NCBI RefSeq assembly: GCF_025685645.1 | Contig: NZ_JAGSYF010000001.1 | Location: forward strand, 868,001 to 932,000 | Source of the DNA: Edaphobacter bradus | Lineage (GTDB): Bacteria > Acidobacteriota > Terriglobia > Terriglobales > Acidobacteriaceae | Direction: 5' to 3' | Length of the DNA stretch: 64,000 bases | In this document: positions 1-8,450 of the stretch, piece by piece | How the letters are laid out: every line of letters begins with the position of its first letter | How positions within the stretch are numbered: position 1 is the stretch's first letter | Notes under the pieces: generated by a model | Database searches by the model: none | Told to the model about the DNA's origin: nothing | Seen by the model: only the letters and a program-made list of their open reading frames with translations | Position numbers and translations under genes: made by a program

Positions 1-511
1 GCTCGAAGCGGTTCTCGTCAGTACCACGTTGCTGAACGTTGCGCTGGTTTCGGCGGCGGGCGCGGTGGAGGGAAGACTCCAGCGGCGGCAAAAGCAGGAT
101 CGTCAGGTCGGGTTGGAGATTGTCGCACGCGGCGCGATGCATCTCAAGGATGCGTTCGCTGCCTAGCTGGCGGCCGCCGCCCTGGTAGGCCTCGGAGGAG
201 TCGGTGTAGCGGTCGCAGAGCACGATGTGGCCGGAGGCGACGGCGGGGAGGATGATCTCAGCGATGGACTGAGCGCGGTCCGCGAACATGAGGGCCATCT
301 CGGCGGCGGGTGCGATCGGGCCAAACGTGGCCTCGGAACGGGAGTCGAGGAGGATGGAACGGATGCGGTCACCGAGAGCGGTTCCGCCTGGCTGGCGGAG
401 GGTGACGACGGTGCGGCCTTCGGCCTCAAGCGTGGCGGCGAGGCGGCGGAGCTGGGTGGTTTTGCCGGAACCGTCGAGGCCCTCGAACGTGATGAAGAAA
501 CCGCGAGACAT
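1..511 (-). CDS. tmk: Thymidylate kinase, C-terminus cut by window edge
   Basis: Phosphorylates dTMP to dTDP with ATP in the cytoplasm. The first 170 residues are visible; the stop lies before base 1. A P-loop (GLDGSGKTT) sits at residues 11-19, just after the conserved FEG, and the family signature DRYTDSSEAYQGGGR begins at residue 100. The ATG at 509-511 is the only start that gives the usual short N-terminus before the P-loop. The next gene upstream on the same strand, a lipoprotein, ends 44 nt away, so co-transcription is possible. Identification rests on two intact motifs in the expected spacing and is secure. Confidence 0.95.
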   Translation of the reverse strand, partial: MSRGFFITFEGLDGSGKTTQLRRLAATLEAEGRTVVTLRQPGGTALGDRIRSILLDSRSEATFGPIAPAAEMALMFADRAQSIAEIILPAVASGHIVLCDRYTDSSEAYQGGGRQLGSERILEMHRAACDNLQPDLTILLLPPLESSLHRARRRNQRNVQQRGTDENRFE

Positions 512-555
512 AGAGACAGGATAAAGCAGCGGTTGAAAGCTTCGAAGGATGAAGC

Positions 556-906
556 TCAGGGTCTGGAGGTGAAGTGCGGCTGCCAGTGAGCACCGTCGGG
601 GGAGATAGTGATGGTGAGCGGGCCTTCAGCTCCTTCGTGAAGCGAGGGGCCGTCGAATTTGTGCTCGTGGTTGGTGGAGTCCGTATAGGTAAGCTTCATC
701 TTTCCCTCGCCCAGTACCTTGAAGCGGTAGTGAAAGTCCTGGCCGGGCGCGAGAGACTGGGCTCCGAAGCTGGCGCTGGGGTAGTCGACCTCGATGAGCT
801 GAATGGGCTGAGAGGTTTGATTGGAGACGGTGGCCTCGACGTAAGGGGAGTGGCATCCGGCAGCAACGAGAAGAGAAGACAGCACGAGAAGGCGGGACAG
901 ACGCAT
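556..906 (-). CDS. Small lipoprotein of unknown function
   Basis: A 116-residue protein with a lipoprotein signal: basic MRLSR, a hydrophobic stretch, and lipobox VAAGC with the lipidated Cys at residue 18. The remainder is polar and probably a small beta domain (YVEATVSNQTSQPIQLIEVDY followed by alternating hydrophobic residues), which suggests an envelope-anchored beta-sandwich. I do not recognise the family. It lies just upstream of tmk on the same strand. The downstream side of 906 has no close partner, so it may start its own transcript. Confidence 0.7.
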   Translation of the reverse strand: MRLSRLLVLSSLLVAAGCHSPYVEATVSNQTSQPIQLIEVDYPSASFGAQSLAPGQDFHYRFKVLGEGKMKLTYTDSTNHEHKFDGPSLHEGAEGPLTITISPDGAHWQPHFTSRP

Positions 907-1047
907 ACAGGCTTTAGGGTATCAGGGCGCGAGAGTGTCAACGTGTCGACATGCTCACAGTGTGAAGTTCCATTTTCCGGAATAGCTGAGCTGCTCCGGC
1001 CGGCCAAACAGCAGATCCTTCGACTGCTCAGAAAATCTTCGATTCCC

Positions 1048-1851
1048 CTAGGCGTAAAAGGCAGGGGAGCGGTCGAGGATGCGGGCGGTGAGGACGACTC
1101 CGGGGCGGCTGTCGTGGAGCGTGATGGGGAAGGCTAGGACGCTCCAGGTGACTTTCTGCTCGTTGGCGCAGGGGATGGTGAGCAGGCCGCGGCGGGTACG
1201 ATCGATGTAGGTCTCGCGGCTGTGAGCTACAGTCTGGAGGATCTCGCGCCAGTCGCGCATGAGCGTGGGCATCTCGTCGAAGACGCAGCGGCCGGGGAAC
1301 CAATCGCGGGGCTGGCCAAGGTAATCGGCGGCTGTGTCGTTGCAGTAGAGCCAGACGCCGCGGTCGTCGAAGATCTGCACGAGGACGTCGGAGCCGATGG
1401 CAAGCGAGATGCGCGAGTAGTAGAAGTCTCTGGCATCGACGACCACGGGAGCGCCGCGGCGTTTGGCTTCGAACGAACTGAGGGCAAGGAGAAGATCGTC
1501 GACAGAGCTGTAGCCCTTGAGGAGGTGCATGTCCTCGACGCCGCCGAAGGAGCGGTCGAGCGTGGCCGAGAGGATGATGATGGGGACGTGAGGGCGGCGG
1601 CGACGGAGATAATGCGCGGCCTCAGTGCCGAACTGGCCGGAGCCGAGGTGGTAGTCGAGCACGGCGATGTCGATGGAGTCGAAGTGCTCCATGGCTTCCT
1701 CGATGGTGGAGACGGGGAGGCAGTGGTAGCCGTGCTGGCGGAGGATGGCGCAGCGCACGTGCAGATTTACCGGTTCATCGTCGAGCAGGAGGACGCGAAC
1801 GTTGGGAACGCTGACTGTTGCTGTCTCCGGGAGTTCGGGCGGGTCGGCCAT
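1048..1851 (-). CDS. Response regulator with receiver and PAS-like domain
   Basis: 267 residues. Residues about 18-130 form a receiver domain: acidic pair in LLLDDEP, phospho-acceptor Asp in AVLDYHLG, Ser in IILSA, Lys in LLKGY. Residues about 145-260 look like a PAS sensor (DVLVQIFDDRGVWLYCNDTAADYLG, then a strand-rich ending). There is no DNA-binding or catalytic output domain and no histidine kinase beside it, so it is an orphan regulator whose output may be protein-protein interaction. The ATG at 1849-1851 leaves a short N-terminal extension before the receiver. LpxD lies 70 nt upstream on the same strand. Confidence 0.85.
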   Translation of the reverse strand: MADPPELPETATVSVPNVRVLLLDDEPVNLHVRCAILRQHGYHCLPVSTIEEAMEHFDSIDIAVLDYHLGSGQFGTEAAHYLRRRRPHVPIIILSATLDRSFGGVEDMHLLKGYSSVDDLLLALSSFEAKRRGAPVVVDARDFYYSRISLAIGSDVLVQIFDDRGVWLYCNDTAADYLGQPRDWFPGRCVFDEMPTLMRDWREILQTVAHSRETYIDRTRRGLLTIPCANEQKVTWSVLAFPITLHDSRPGVVLTARILDRSPAFYA

Positions 1852-1921
1852 CGGTAGAAATAGGATGCCCGGTCGGCTACGAGAGTCAACCGGAAAATGG
1901 TTACTTATGCGGGGATTCTGG

Positions 1922-2920
1922 CTATTGCTTCGACTGGGACTTCAGACCCCTCAGCAACTCGGGGAGCCTGTTGATGAGAGCGACTGAGCGGAGCCACTGG
2001 CGGTTGTCGATTGCGGGGTAGCCACTGACGACTTTGCCGGGCTCGACGTCGTTGGGGATGCCGCTCTGAGCGGTGGCGAGGGCGCCGTCACCGATGGTGC
2101 AGTGTCCGGCGACGCCGACCTGACCGGCAAGAATGACATTCCTGCCAACGGTCGTGGAACCGGCCAGGCCGACCTGGGCGCAGAGAAGGGTGTCCTTGCC
2201 GACGGAGGAGCCGTGGCCGACCTGGACGAGATTGTCGATCTTGGCGCCAGCGTGGATACGGGTTTCGCCAATGGAGGCACGGTCGATGCAGGCGAGGGCC
2301 TGGACCTCGACGGCGTCTTCGAGGACGGCCGGGCCGGACTGGAGGATCTTGTACCAGGTTCCGTCGGACTGCTTGGCGAAGCCGAAGCCGTCGGCGCCGA
2401 TGATGGCCCCGTTCTGGAGGACGACGTTGTCGCCGAGCCGGCAGTGCTCGCGGACGACGGCGTGGGCGTGTGCGAAGAGGTTGTTGCCGGCGCGGACGTG
2501 CGGGTAAAGGACCACATGGGGCAGAATGACAGCGTTGTCGCCGATGACGACGTGATCTCCGACGACGACATACGCCCCGATGTGAGCGTTGGCTCCGATC
2601 TTTGCCGTGGGAGCGACGACGGCAGTGGGGTGGATGCCGGGGGGATAGGCGGGCGGCTGGTAGAAGAGTTCGATGGAGCGGGCGAAGGCGAGGTAGGGGT
2701 TGTCGATCCGGAGTGTGGCAGCGGTGATCTTAGGAAACGAGGGCTCGACGAGAACGGCGGAGGCGTGAGTAGTTCGGGCGAGGGCGGCGTACTTGGGATT
2801 GGCAACGAAGGTCAGGTCGCCAGGAGACGCTGCGTCGATGGCGGCTACGCCGTTGATTGTGAGGTCGGGGTCGCCCTCAAGGGTGGCTCCGAGTCGATAG
2901 GCGAGGTCGGCGAGTTTCAT
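1922..2920 (-). CDS. lpxD: UDP-3-O-acylglucosamine N-acyltransferase
   Basis: Third step of lipid A synthesis: transfers a hydroxyacyl chain from acyl-ACP to the amino group of UDP-3-O-acylglucosamine. 332 residues, near the usual 340. An N-terminal uridine-binding domain (about 1-100) is followed by many hexapeptide repeats of the left-handed beta helix ([20 protein letters not shown] onwards). The catalytic His sits in [15 protein letters not shown]. Its presence shows a lipid A-bearing outer membrane. An unknown gene ends 30 nt upstream on the same strand. The other lpx genes are not in the window. Confidence 0.95.
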   Translation of the reverse strand: MKLADLAYRLGATLEGDPDLTINGVAAIDAASPGDLTFVANPKYAALARTTHASAVLVEPSFPKITAATLRIDNPYLAFARSIELFYQPPAYPPGIHPTAVVAPTAKIGANAHIGAYVVVGDHVVIGDNAVILPHVVLYPHVRAGNNLFAHAHAVVREHCRLGDNVVLQNGAIIGADGFGFAKQSDGTWYKILQSGPAVLEDAVEVQALACIDRASIGETRIHAGAKIDNLVQVGHGSSVGKDTLLCAQVGLAGSTTVGRNVILAGQVGVAGHCTIGDGALATAQSGIPNDVEPGKVVSGYPAIDNRQWLRSVALINRLPELLRGLKSQSKQ

Positions 2921-2950
2921 GGAGGCGATTTTACTGGAGGTGGGCCATCG

Positions 2951-3508
2951 CTAGTTGGGGCGGGTGTTTGGCGGCAGCGGCGCGTTGAAGAGGTCCTCCT
3001 GAAGTGACGGGAGCGAGGAGGATGGGAGCGGCTTGCGGCGGGATGGGGTGGTAATGACGGCGAGCAGTTGCAGTTCGGTGACGGCGGCGCGAGGGACGTA
3101 GATGCGCTGGGTGTTCGAGCGGGTATCGGGCGGAGTGAGGAAGAGACCGGCGTCGTTAAGCATGTCATCGAGGATGGTGGCGTCGATGGGGGCGAGGCCT
3201 TCGAACGGGTCGGTCTCCTCTCCGCGGAAGGTGAGGCGAAGCCAGAGCCCCTCGGTGCGTGGGCGGGCCAGAAAGGTTCGCCGGGTCAGGCGCTCGGGGT
3301 TCGCTGTGTCGTTGAGATTGAAGTCGCGGACGTAACAGATGTGCTTGATGTCGCTGAGGGGGAGGCTGACGACGCGGCCTGTGAGGTCGAGGAGGTCGAT
3401 GGTGCGTCCGGAGGGCAGGCTGCGGACGAAGCCGGAGAGAGGCAAGTAACCGGCGAGGGTGTCTCCGATGAAGCGGCGCACGATGACTTTTTTGTGGGCG
3501 GAGGACAT
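2951..3508 (-). CDS. Conserved-looking protein of unknown function
   Basis: 185 residues, soluble, no signal peptide or membrane segment. It starts MSSAHKKVIVRRF and has a mixed alpha/beta composition: an early segment (DLLDLTGRVVSLPLSDIKHICYVRDF) that reads like a small beta-barrel, then WLRLTFRGEE, and a Ser/Pro-rich disordered tail from about residue 155. I do not recognise a named family with certainty. It precedes lpxD by 30 nt and could share its transcript. The high codon GC matches its neighbours, so it looks native. Confidence 0.65.
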   Translation of the reverse strand: MSSAHKKVIVRRFIGDTLAGYLPLSGFVRSLPSGRTIDLLDLTGRVVSLPLSDIKHICYVRDFNLNDTANPERLTRRTFLARPRTEGLWLRLTFRGEETDPFEGLAPIDATILDDMLNDAGLFLTPPDTRSNTQRIYVPRAAVTELQLLAVITTPSRRKPLPSSSLPSLQEDLFNAPLPPNTRPN

Positions 3509-3716
3509 GGGGCTGGGCGGATTGTCGCACGCCCAGGGGCGCAGGTGTCGGAAAAACCTGAGTTCAGAGTAGTCAATTCAGCAACGCTGTGTTACATTCA
3601 GCTTTTGTGTTTCCGTTGGATGTTCTTTCTAAGCGGTTGATTTGTTGCGGCTTATGGTAGGTTTCCTACGCGGCGGATCCTGTTTAAGACCGGCTCGGAG
3701 TTAAATACAAGAGAAT

Positions 3717-5489
3717 ATGGCCGATTATATCTATCTGCTTGAAAACAGGCTTTCGAAGCCGCAGCAGGCGGCGCTGAAAAAAGTTAGGGAAGTTGCTCGT
3801 TCAAAAGGGCTTACGACCTTTCTTGTAGGGGGAGCGGTACGCGACCTGACGAGCGGCTCTCCGGTGCGAGACCTTGATGTAGTTGTTCAGGGTACTGCGC
3901 TCAAAATAAAGAAAGATATAGAAAAAGCCGGCGGCGAGATCAGCGGGGACTCGGAGCTGACGCAGTCGTTTTTTGTTCGGTTCCCGGGTGGAGTCCGGAT
4001 GGAGATTGGCGGCACGCTGACGGTAACGTATCCAAAGCCGGGCAAGCCGGTGTACAAACCCGCGACGATCCTGGACGATCTGCGCCGACGGGACTTTACG
4101 GCCAATGCAATGGCGCTGTCGCTGAACGAGGGGTCGTATGGGCTGCTGATGGACCCTCTGAACGGGGTGGCCGACATCGAGAACCGCGAGCTTCGGCTGG
4201 TGAGTCCCTACGGCTTCATCGAGGACCCGGTGCGAATGATACGGGCGGCACGACTCATGGCCCGGTTGGGTTGGCAGATGGACGAGAGAACCCAATCCCG
4301 GTACGAGACCGGCAAGCAGGAGGGCTACATCTCTGCGATGTCAGCCTTCCAGCGGTCATACGAACTGGAGGAGATCTTCCTCGAGGACGATCCGCTGCGG
4401 GTGTTGAAGCGGCTAGAGGCCGAGGGGTGGATGAAGCATCTGAACCATTCCGTGAGCTCGAGCAAAGCGAATGTGGCAGAACTGGATCGCCTGCGGGAGA
4501 CGCAGGCGCAGCTCCATATACAGGGAATCGATGCGGATATTTCGTTGGCGAGCTTCCCGTTGCTGACGGCGAAGATGCCTCCCAAGGACGTGGCTGCGCT
4601 GAAGAGGAGCTTCCCGCGGCGGGCGTTTGTGGAGGAGATTGAAGCCCTGGACAAAGAGGCCAGGGAGTTTGCGGCTCAGTTGACAAGCAAGAGCGCAGCG
4701 CTGCCGTCGCAGGCGTGGAAGCTGATTCACTCGGCGAGACCGGAGGTTGTGCTGTGGGCGGCCCATACGGGCAAGGGCGCGACGATTCAAGGAAAGTTCA
4801 AGGCCTTCTACACGGAGTGGCCGCAGGCGAAGCAGAAGATTCCGTACGCGTTGATGCAGGAGATGCGGATTACTCCGGAGCTTGCCGGGTATGACGAACT
4901 GGTAGAGAAGCTTTTCTTTGAGCTGATGGATGGCAAGCTGGGAACGGTTGAGGCGATGAAGGCCTTCCTTGAACCATATTCTCCGCCGGCTCCTCCGCCG
5001 CCGGTGCATCTGCGCCGGGCTCGCGCGGCCAAGAAGGAGCCTAAGGTGCCTAAAGTTAAGAAGAAAGCTGAAGTCGAAATCTCGACCGCAGCGGCTTCGG
5101 TGGCTGTGCCTGTTTCTGAGGTCGCTGCCGCGGCTAAGCCGACCGGTAAACCGGCTAAGGGAGAGGAGAAGAAGCCCGCGGTTCCAGCGAAGGCAACTGC
5201 TCCGGTAAAGGCTGAGGCGAAAAAGCCGGCGGTGCCAGCTCCTAAGGCGGCCGCTGCGGCCAAGGCTCCGGCTAAGAAGGCTGCGGCTGTCGTGAAGAAA
5301 GTTGCAGCTAAGAAGGCTGCCCCGGCCAAGAAAGCCCCAGCCAAGAAGGCTCCGGCAAAGCCGGCGAAGAAGGCCACGCCGCTAAAGAAGGCGGTAGCTA
5401 AGAAGACTTCGGCCAAGCCGGCTGAAAAAAAGGTTGCAGCGAAGCGACCGACTCCGGCCAAAAAGGCTCCCGTAAAGAAGAGGCGGTAG
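3717..5489 (+). CDS. cca: CCA-adding enzyme/poly(A) polymerase family with histone H1-like tail
   Basis: Adds or repairs the CCA end of tRNA (class II nucleotidyltransferase). Motifs in order: FLVGGAVRDL (about residue 36), metal-binding RDLDVVV, RRRDFTANAMAL, DPLNGVADIENRELR, and IEDPVRMIRAARLMARL. The helical neck/body runs to about residue 420. The last 160 residues (about 431-590) are almost only Lys, Ala and Pro with repeated AKKAPAKKAPAK-type units, like bacterial histone H1 analogues, and should be disordered and strongly basic. The family usually stops near 400-450 residues, so the tail is an addition. Base and codon use do not change sharply at the junction. An inverted repeat follows the stop. 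Confidence 0.88.
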   Translation: MADYIYLLENRLSKPQQAALKKVREVARSKGLTTFLVGGAVRDLTSGSPVRDLDVVVQGTALKIKKDIEKAGGEISGDSELTQSFFVRFPGGVRMEIGGTLTVTYPKPGKPVYKPATILDDLRRRDFTANAMALSLNEGSYGLLMDPLNGVADIENRELRLVSPYGFIEDPVRMIRAARLMARLGWQMDERTQSRYETGKQEGYISAMSAFQRSYELEEIFLEDDPLRVLKRLEAEGWMKHLNHSVSSSKANVAELDRLRETQAQLHIQGIDADISLASFPLLTAKMPPKDVAALKRSFPRRAFVEEIEALDKEAREFAAQLTSKSAALPSQAWKLIHSARPEVVLWAAHTGKGATIQGKFKAFYTEWPQAKQKIPYALMQEMRITPELAGYDELVEKLFFELMDGKLGTVEAMKAFLEPYSPPAPPPPVHLRRARAAKKEPKVPKVKKKAEVEISTAAASVAVPVSEVAAAAKPTGKPAKGEEKKPAVPAKATAPVKAEAKKPAVPAPKAAAAAKAPAKKAAAVVKKVAAKKAAPAKKAPAKKAPAKPAKKATPLKKAVAKKTSAKPAEKKVAAKRPTPAKKAPVKKRR

Positions 5490-5505
5490 CAGGCAGTCGA
5501 TTTCA

Positions 5506-5545
5506 AGCAAGAAGGCCCTTGACTACGTTCAAGGGCCTTCTTGCT
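5506..5545. terminator. Bidirectional intrinsic terminator
   Basis: A perfect 17-bp stem (5506-5522 with 5529-5545) and a 6-nt loop between the convergent cca and oxidase-operon ends. The stem is followed by a short, imperfect T-run on the plus strand. Placement between two converging stops supports termination of both transcripts. Confidence 0.8.
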
Positions 5546-5561
5546 TTGCATTAGAAACCGG

Positions 5562-5792
5562 TTATTGATGGCGCCGCAGCATGGTCACACCCGCGACGAA
5601 GATGCCTGCGGCGGTAAAGGCGAGCAGGACGATGGCGTGGCGGTAAGCTCGTTGCGTGGACGGGGGAGTAGACGCAGTGTTGTCACGGCACTGGGTGCAG
5701 CCTTGAGCGTGAGCGGTCACGGCGGGCGTGGCAAGGCATAGCAGCAGTAGGAGGCTGGTCAGCGTTGATCGGATTGAGGAGAGGCTGGGCAC
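5562..5792 (-). CDS. Small membrane protein closing the cytochrome oxidase operon
   Basis: 76 residues, starting at a GTG that overlaps the stop of oxidase subunit III in the sequence TAGTG. This is typical translational coupling and is the reason for choosing this start over the longer open frame, whose extra N-terminus only shadows subunit III. Residues about 7-29 form a hydrophobic segment or signal (LTSLLLLLCLATPAVTAHA). A CTQC pair follows, then a polar stretch and a second hydrophobic helix (HAIVLLAFTAAGIFVAGVTM) ending LRRHQ. The place and size are those of a subunit IV or assembly factor. The CxxC could bind heme or copper or form a disulfide, but no family is recognised. Confidence 0.7.
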   Translation of the reverse strand: MPSLSSIRSTLTSLLLLLCLATPAVTAHAQGCTQCRDNTASTPPSTQRAYRHAIVLLAFTAAGIFVAGVTMLRRHQ

Positions 5793-6565
5793 TATTGGAA
5801 GAAGGCAAGGAGAACGAAGAGGAATGTCCAGAAGATACCCATTGCGTGCCAGTACCAGGCGGTGCAGTCGACGAGGATCTGGCGGGTCTCGAGCAGGTGC
5901 GAGGCGCTGAGACCGACGAGCGTTGCCACCAGAGCGCTTACTCCGAGAAAGAGGTGTATGGCGTGGGTGTACGTGATGAGGAAGAAGAAGTGGCTGCTTG
6001 GGTTTGAGCGGAAGAATACGTGCTGGAGCGCGAGCTGATGCCAGGCCATTGACTGACCGGCGAGGAAGACGAGCCCCAGCAGCAGCGTGGCCGCGACCCA
6101 AGGCAGAGCGCGGTGCGTGATGGGCTTGCCGAGGCCGAGCCACTCGTCCATGACGTCGTTTTCACGGAACATGTGGCGGCGGGCGATCTCCATGGCGACT
6201 GAGCTCAGGAGGAGGATCGCGGTGTTGAGCCAGAGGATGGGAGGAATGGCGGTGGGAAGCCACTGATTGACGTAGTTGTTGTAGGCGTCGTAGTGGCCCG
6301 TGCCCTGGGCGACAAAGAAGGCACTGACGATGGCGATAAAGAACATGAGGTCGCCAGCGAGCGCGAAGAAAACGGCCATGCGGTAGCGGCTTAGCTTTTC
6401 ACGCGGGCCGCGGCGTCCCTGGGGACGGTCGTTCCAGCTGTCGTTGTCGCCTCCGCCGCCGGTCCGTTTGTCGGTTGGCGGACGACGCCCGTGACCGCCA
6501 TCGTGATCGTCGAGGCGGTGTTTTTTCTCTCGCTCCGTATTGATCGGCGTAATGGTCGGGGGCAT
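5792..6565 (-). CDS. ctaE: Cytochrome c oxidase subunit III
   Basis: Membrane subunit of the heme-copper oxidase; stabilises subunit I. 257 residues: a polar His/Gly/Arg-rich N-terminus of about 58 residues (longer than usual) and then about five membrane helices. Conserved pieces include GDLMFFIAIVSAFFVAQG, WLNTAILLLSS, LLLGLVFLAGQSMAW, FLITYTHAIHLFLGV and the closing CTAWYWHAMGIFWTFLFVLLAF, where the WYWHxxxxxW pattern is the family hallmark. It lies 34 nt after subunit I and overlaps the small membrane gene downstream. Confidence 0.92.
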   Translation of the reverse strand: MPPTITPINTEREKKHRLDDHDGGHGRRPPTDKRTGGGGDNDSWNDRPQGRRGPREKLSRYRMAVFFALAGDLMFFIAIVSAFFVAQGTGHYDAYNNYVNQWLPTAIPPILWLNTAILLLSSVAMEIARRHMFRENDVMDEWLGLGKPITHRALPWVAATLLLGLVFLAGQSMAWHQLALQHVFFRSNPSSHFFFLITYTHAIHLFLGVSALVATLVGLSASHLLETRQILVDCTAWYWHAMGIFWTFLFVLLAFFQ

Positions 6566-6599
6566 GGCGGCCTTTCAACTGGCTGTGTGAGGGTATAGA

Positions 6600-8450
6600 T
6601 TACTCCGATTTTGACTCCGGTGGAGAGTCGTCGTCAGAGACCCACTGCGGGAGAAAACCTTCCTCGTGATGGTTTGACGAAACATAGTGACATGGAGCGC
6701 GGTAAACGACGATCTGCTCCTCTGATGCCGAGGCAGGGGCGGCGGGATGCAAGCCCGGGTGCCACTCAAGTGTGGTCGCTTGCCAGGGGTTGGGCGGAGC
6801 GGGAACTCCACGACGAAGACTGCGGATGAGGTTGAAGAGGAAGATGAGCTGAGCGGCGGCCAGCAGAATGGCGCTGGCAGTGATGTGGCGGTTGAGAGGG
6901 AGCGTGGCCGAGAGGAGATGGCCAGCAGGGCTGAGCGCTCCTCCTGGGCCTGGGACACCGGTTAGCTGCGCGTAGTGGCGAGGCTCTCCAGCGAGGCCGG
7001 TGAAGTGCATGGGGACAAACGTCGAATAAGCAAAAACGAGGGTGAGCCAGAAGTGCCAGCGGCCCATTGTCTCGGACATTATGCGGCCAGGCTGGCCAGC
7101 GCGCGCGGTGAGGAGCGGAAACCAATAGTAGGTAGCGGCGAAGAGTCCGAAGACGCCGGCCATGGCCATGATGAGGTGGAAGTGGGCGACGACAAAGAAG
7201 GTGTTGTGGAGGTACTCGTCGAGGATGGGCTGGGCGAGGACAGGGCCGGTGAGGCCTCCGGTGATGAAGAGGGAGACGAAACCGAGGGAGAAGAGCATCG
7301 CGGTGGTGTACTGCGGGCGGGAGCGCCACACGGTCGCAATCCAGCCCAACACCTTGGCTGACGCTGGGAGCGCGATGGCCAGCGTAGTGACCGAGAAGGC
7401 AGAGCTGGCGAAGGGGCTCAAGCCGGCGACAAACATGTGGTGTCCCCAGAGCAGGATGCCGAGGCCGCCGATGAGCAGCGTGGTGACGATCATCATGCGG
7501 TAGGCAAAGACTTTTCTGTAGGAGAAGTTCGCTAGCAGCATTGACGTCAGTCCCATACCGGGGAGGATGGCGATGTAGACCTCGGGGTGTCCGAAGAACC
7601 AGAAGAGATGGAGCCAGAGGAGTGGGCTGCCGTTGCCAGGGCGTCCCGAGACGTGGAGGGCTCCGTTGACGAGGTCGCCAGTGGGAAGGAAGAAGCTGGT
7701 TCCGGCATGGCGGTCACAGAAGAGCAGCAAAAGCGCTGCGAGGAGCACCGAGAAGGCGATGATGCTGAGAAGAGCGGCGGTGAACCATCCCCAGACAGTG
7801 AGCGGGAGGCGATTCCAGGTCATGCCTTCGCAGCGCATGCCGGTGATTGTGACGAGCGTGTTAATAGAGCTGATAGTGGACGCGATGGAAAAGATGGCAA
7901 TGGCCGCGAGCCAGATGTCCATGCCGGCACCCTGACCGGGGCCTGCACTGGAGACGGCGCTGAGGGGTGGGTAGGCGGTCCAACCAGAGATGGCGGTGCC
8001 ACCTGGGACGAAGGGCGAGGCGAGCAGAGTCACCAACGCAAGCGCGGTGAGCCAGAAGCTGGCGGCATTGAGGCGGGGGAAGGCCATGTGGCGGGCACCG
8101 ATCTGCGCGGGAAGGACAAGATTGCTGAAACCTGCCTGCGGAGCCGTGGTGAGAACGAAGAAGAGCATCAGCGTGCCGTGCAGGGTGACGAGAGCGAGGT
8201 AGTCCTCCGGCAGGATCGGACCGTGAAGGGGGAATCGCCAGTCCGGCCAGACGAGGTGAAGTCGCATGACGAGCGAGAGCAGCGTGCCAACGGCAACCGT
8301 AATGAGCGCGAGGGCGAGGTACTGGCGGCCGATGGTTCGATGGTCTGTGAAGGAGAAGCGAGGACTTATGGTCCAGGGCTCAGGGCCGGGTTTGGCTGCA
8401 GGCTGGGCCTGGGGCCTGGCTTGCGGCGCTGGGTTTTGCCTGGGTGTCAT
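6600..8450 (-). CDS. ctaD: Cytochrome c oxidase subunit I with altered D-channel
   Basis: Catalytic subunit that reduces O2 and pumps protons. 616 residues, about 12 helices. Heme and copper ligands are all present: LHGTLMLFF, HPEVY (CuB His and cross-linked Tyr, with the family-A Glu), WGHHMF, and VAHFHLIM. The K-channel Lys is seen in ASAKVLGW. The loop that normally reads GAPDMAFPR is GARHMAFPR here, so the proton-entry Asp (D132 in Rhodobacter numbering) is a His, while the nearby Asn of the channel is kept. The C-terminus is long and acidic. It starts in an ATGA overlap with subunit II. Confidence 0.95.
   Translation of the reverse strand: MTPRQNPAPQARPQAQPAAKPGPEPWTISPRFSFTDHRTIGRQYLALALITVAVGTLLSLVMRLHLVWPDWRFPLHGPILPEDYLALVTLHGTLMLFFVLTTAPQAGFSNLVLPAQIGARHMAFPRLNAASFWLTALALVTLLASPFVPGGTAISGWTAYPPLSAVSSAGPGQGAGMDIWLAAIAIFSIASTISSINTLVTITGMRCEGMTWNRLPLTVWGWFTAALLSIIAFSVLLAALLLLFCDRHAGTSFFLPTGDLVNGALHVSGRPGNGSPLLWLHLFWFFGHPEVYIAILPGMGLTSMLLANFSYRKVFAYRMMIVTTLLIGGLGILLWGHHMFVAGLSPFASSAFSVTTLAIALPASAKVLGWIATVWRSRPQYTTAMLFSLGFVSLFITGGLTGPVLAQPILDEYLHNTFFVVAHFHLIMAMAGVFGLFAATYYWFPLLTARAGQPGRIMSETMGRWHFWLTLVFAYSTFVPMHFTGLAGEPRHYAQLTGVPGPGGALSPAGHLLSATLPLNRHITASAILLAAAQLIFLFNLIRSLRRGVPAPPNPWQATTLEWHPGLHPAAPASASEEQIVVYRAPCHYVSSNHHEEGFLPQWVSDDDSPPESKSE

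Noticed and set aside
2102..3007. Long open frame on the plus strand opposite lpxD
   Set aside because: Gly/Asp/Val-rich text without motifs; it mirrors the hexapeptide repeats of lpxD in a GC-rich gene.
4808..5551. 247-codon Ala/Phe-rich frame opposite the cca tail
   Set aside because: It is the antisense of the Lys/Ala repeats; the apparent hydrophobic segments come from reversed AAG and GCC codons.
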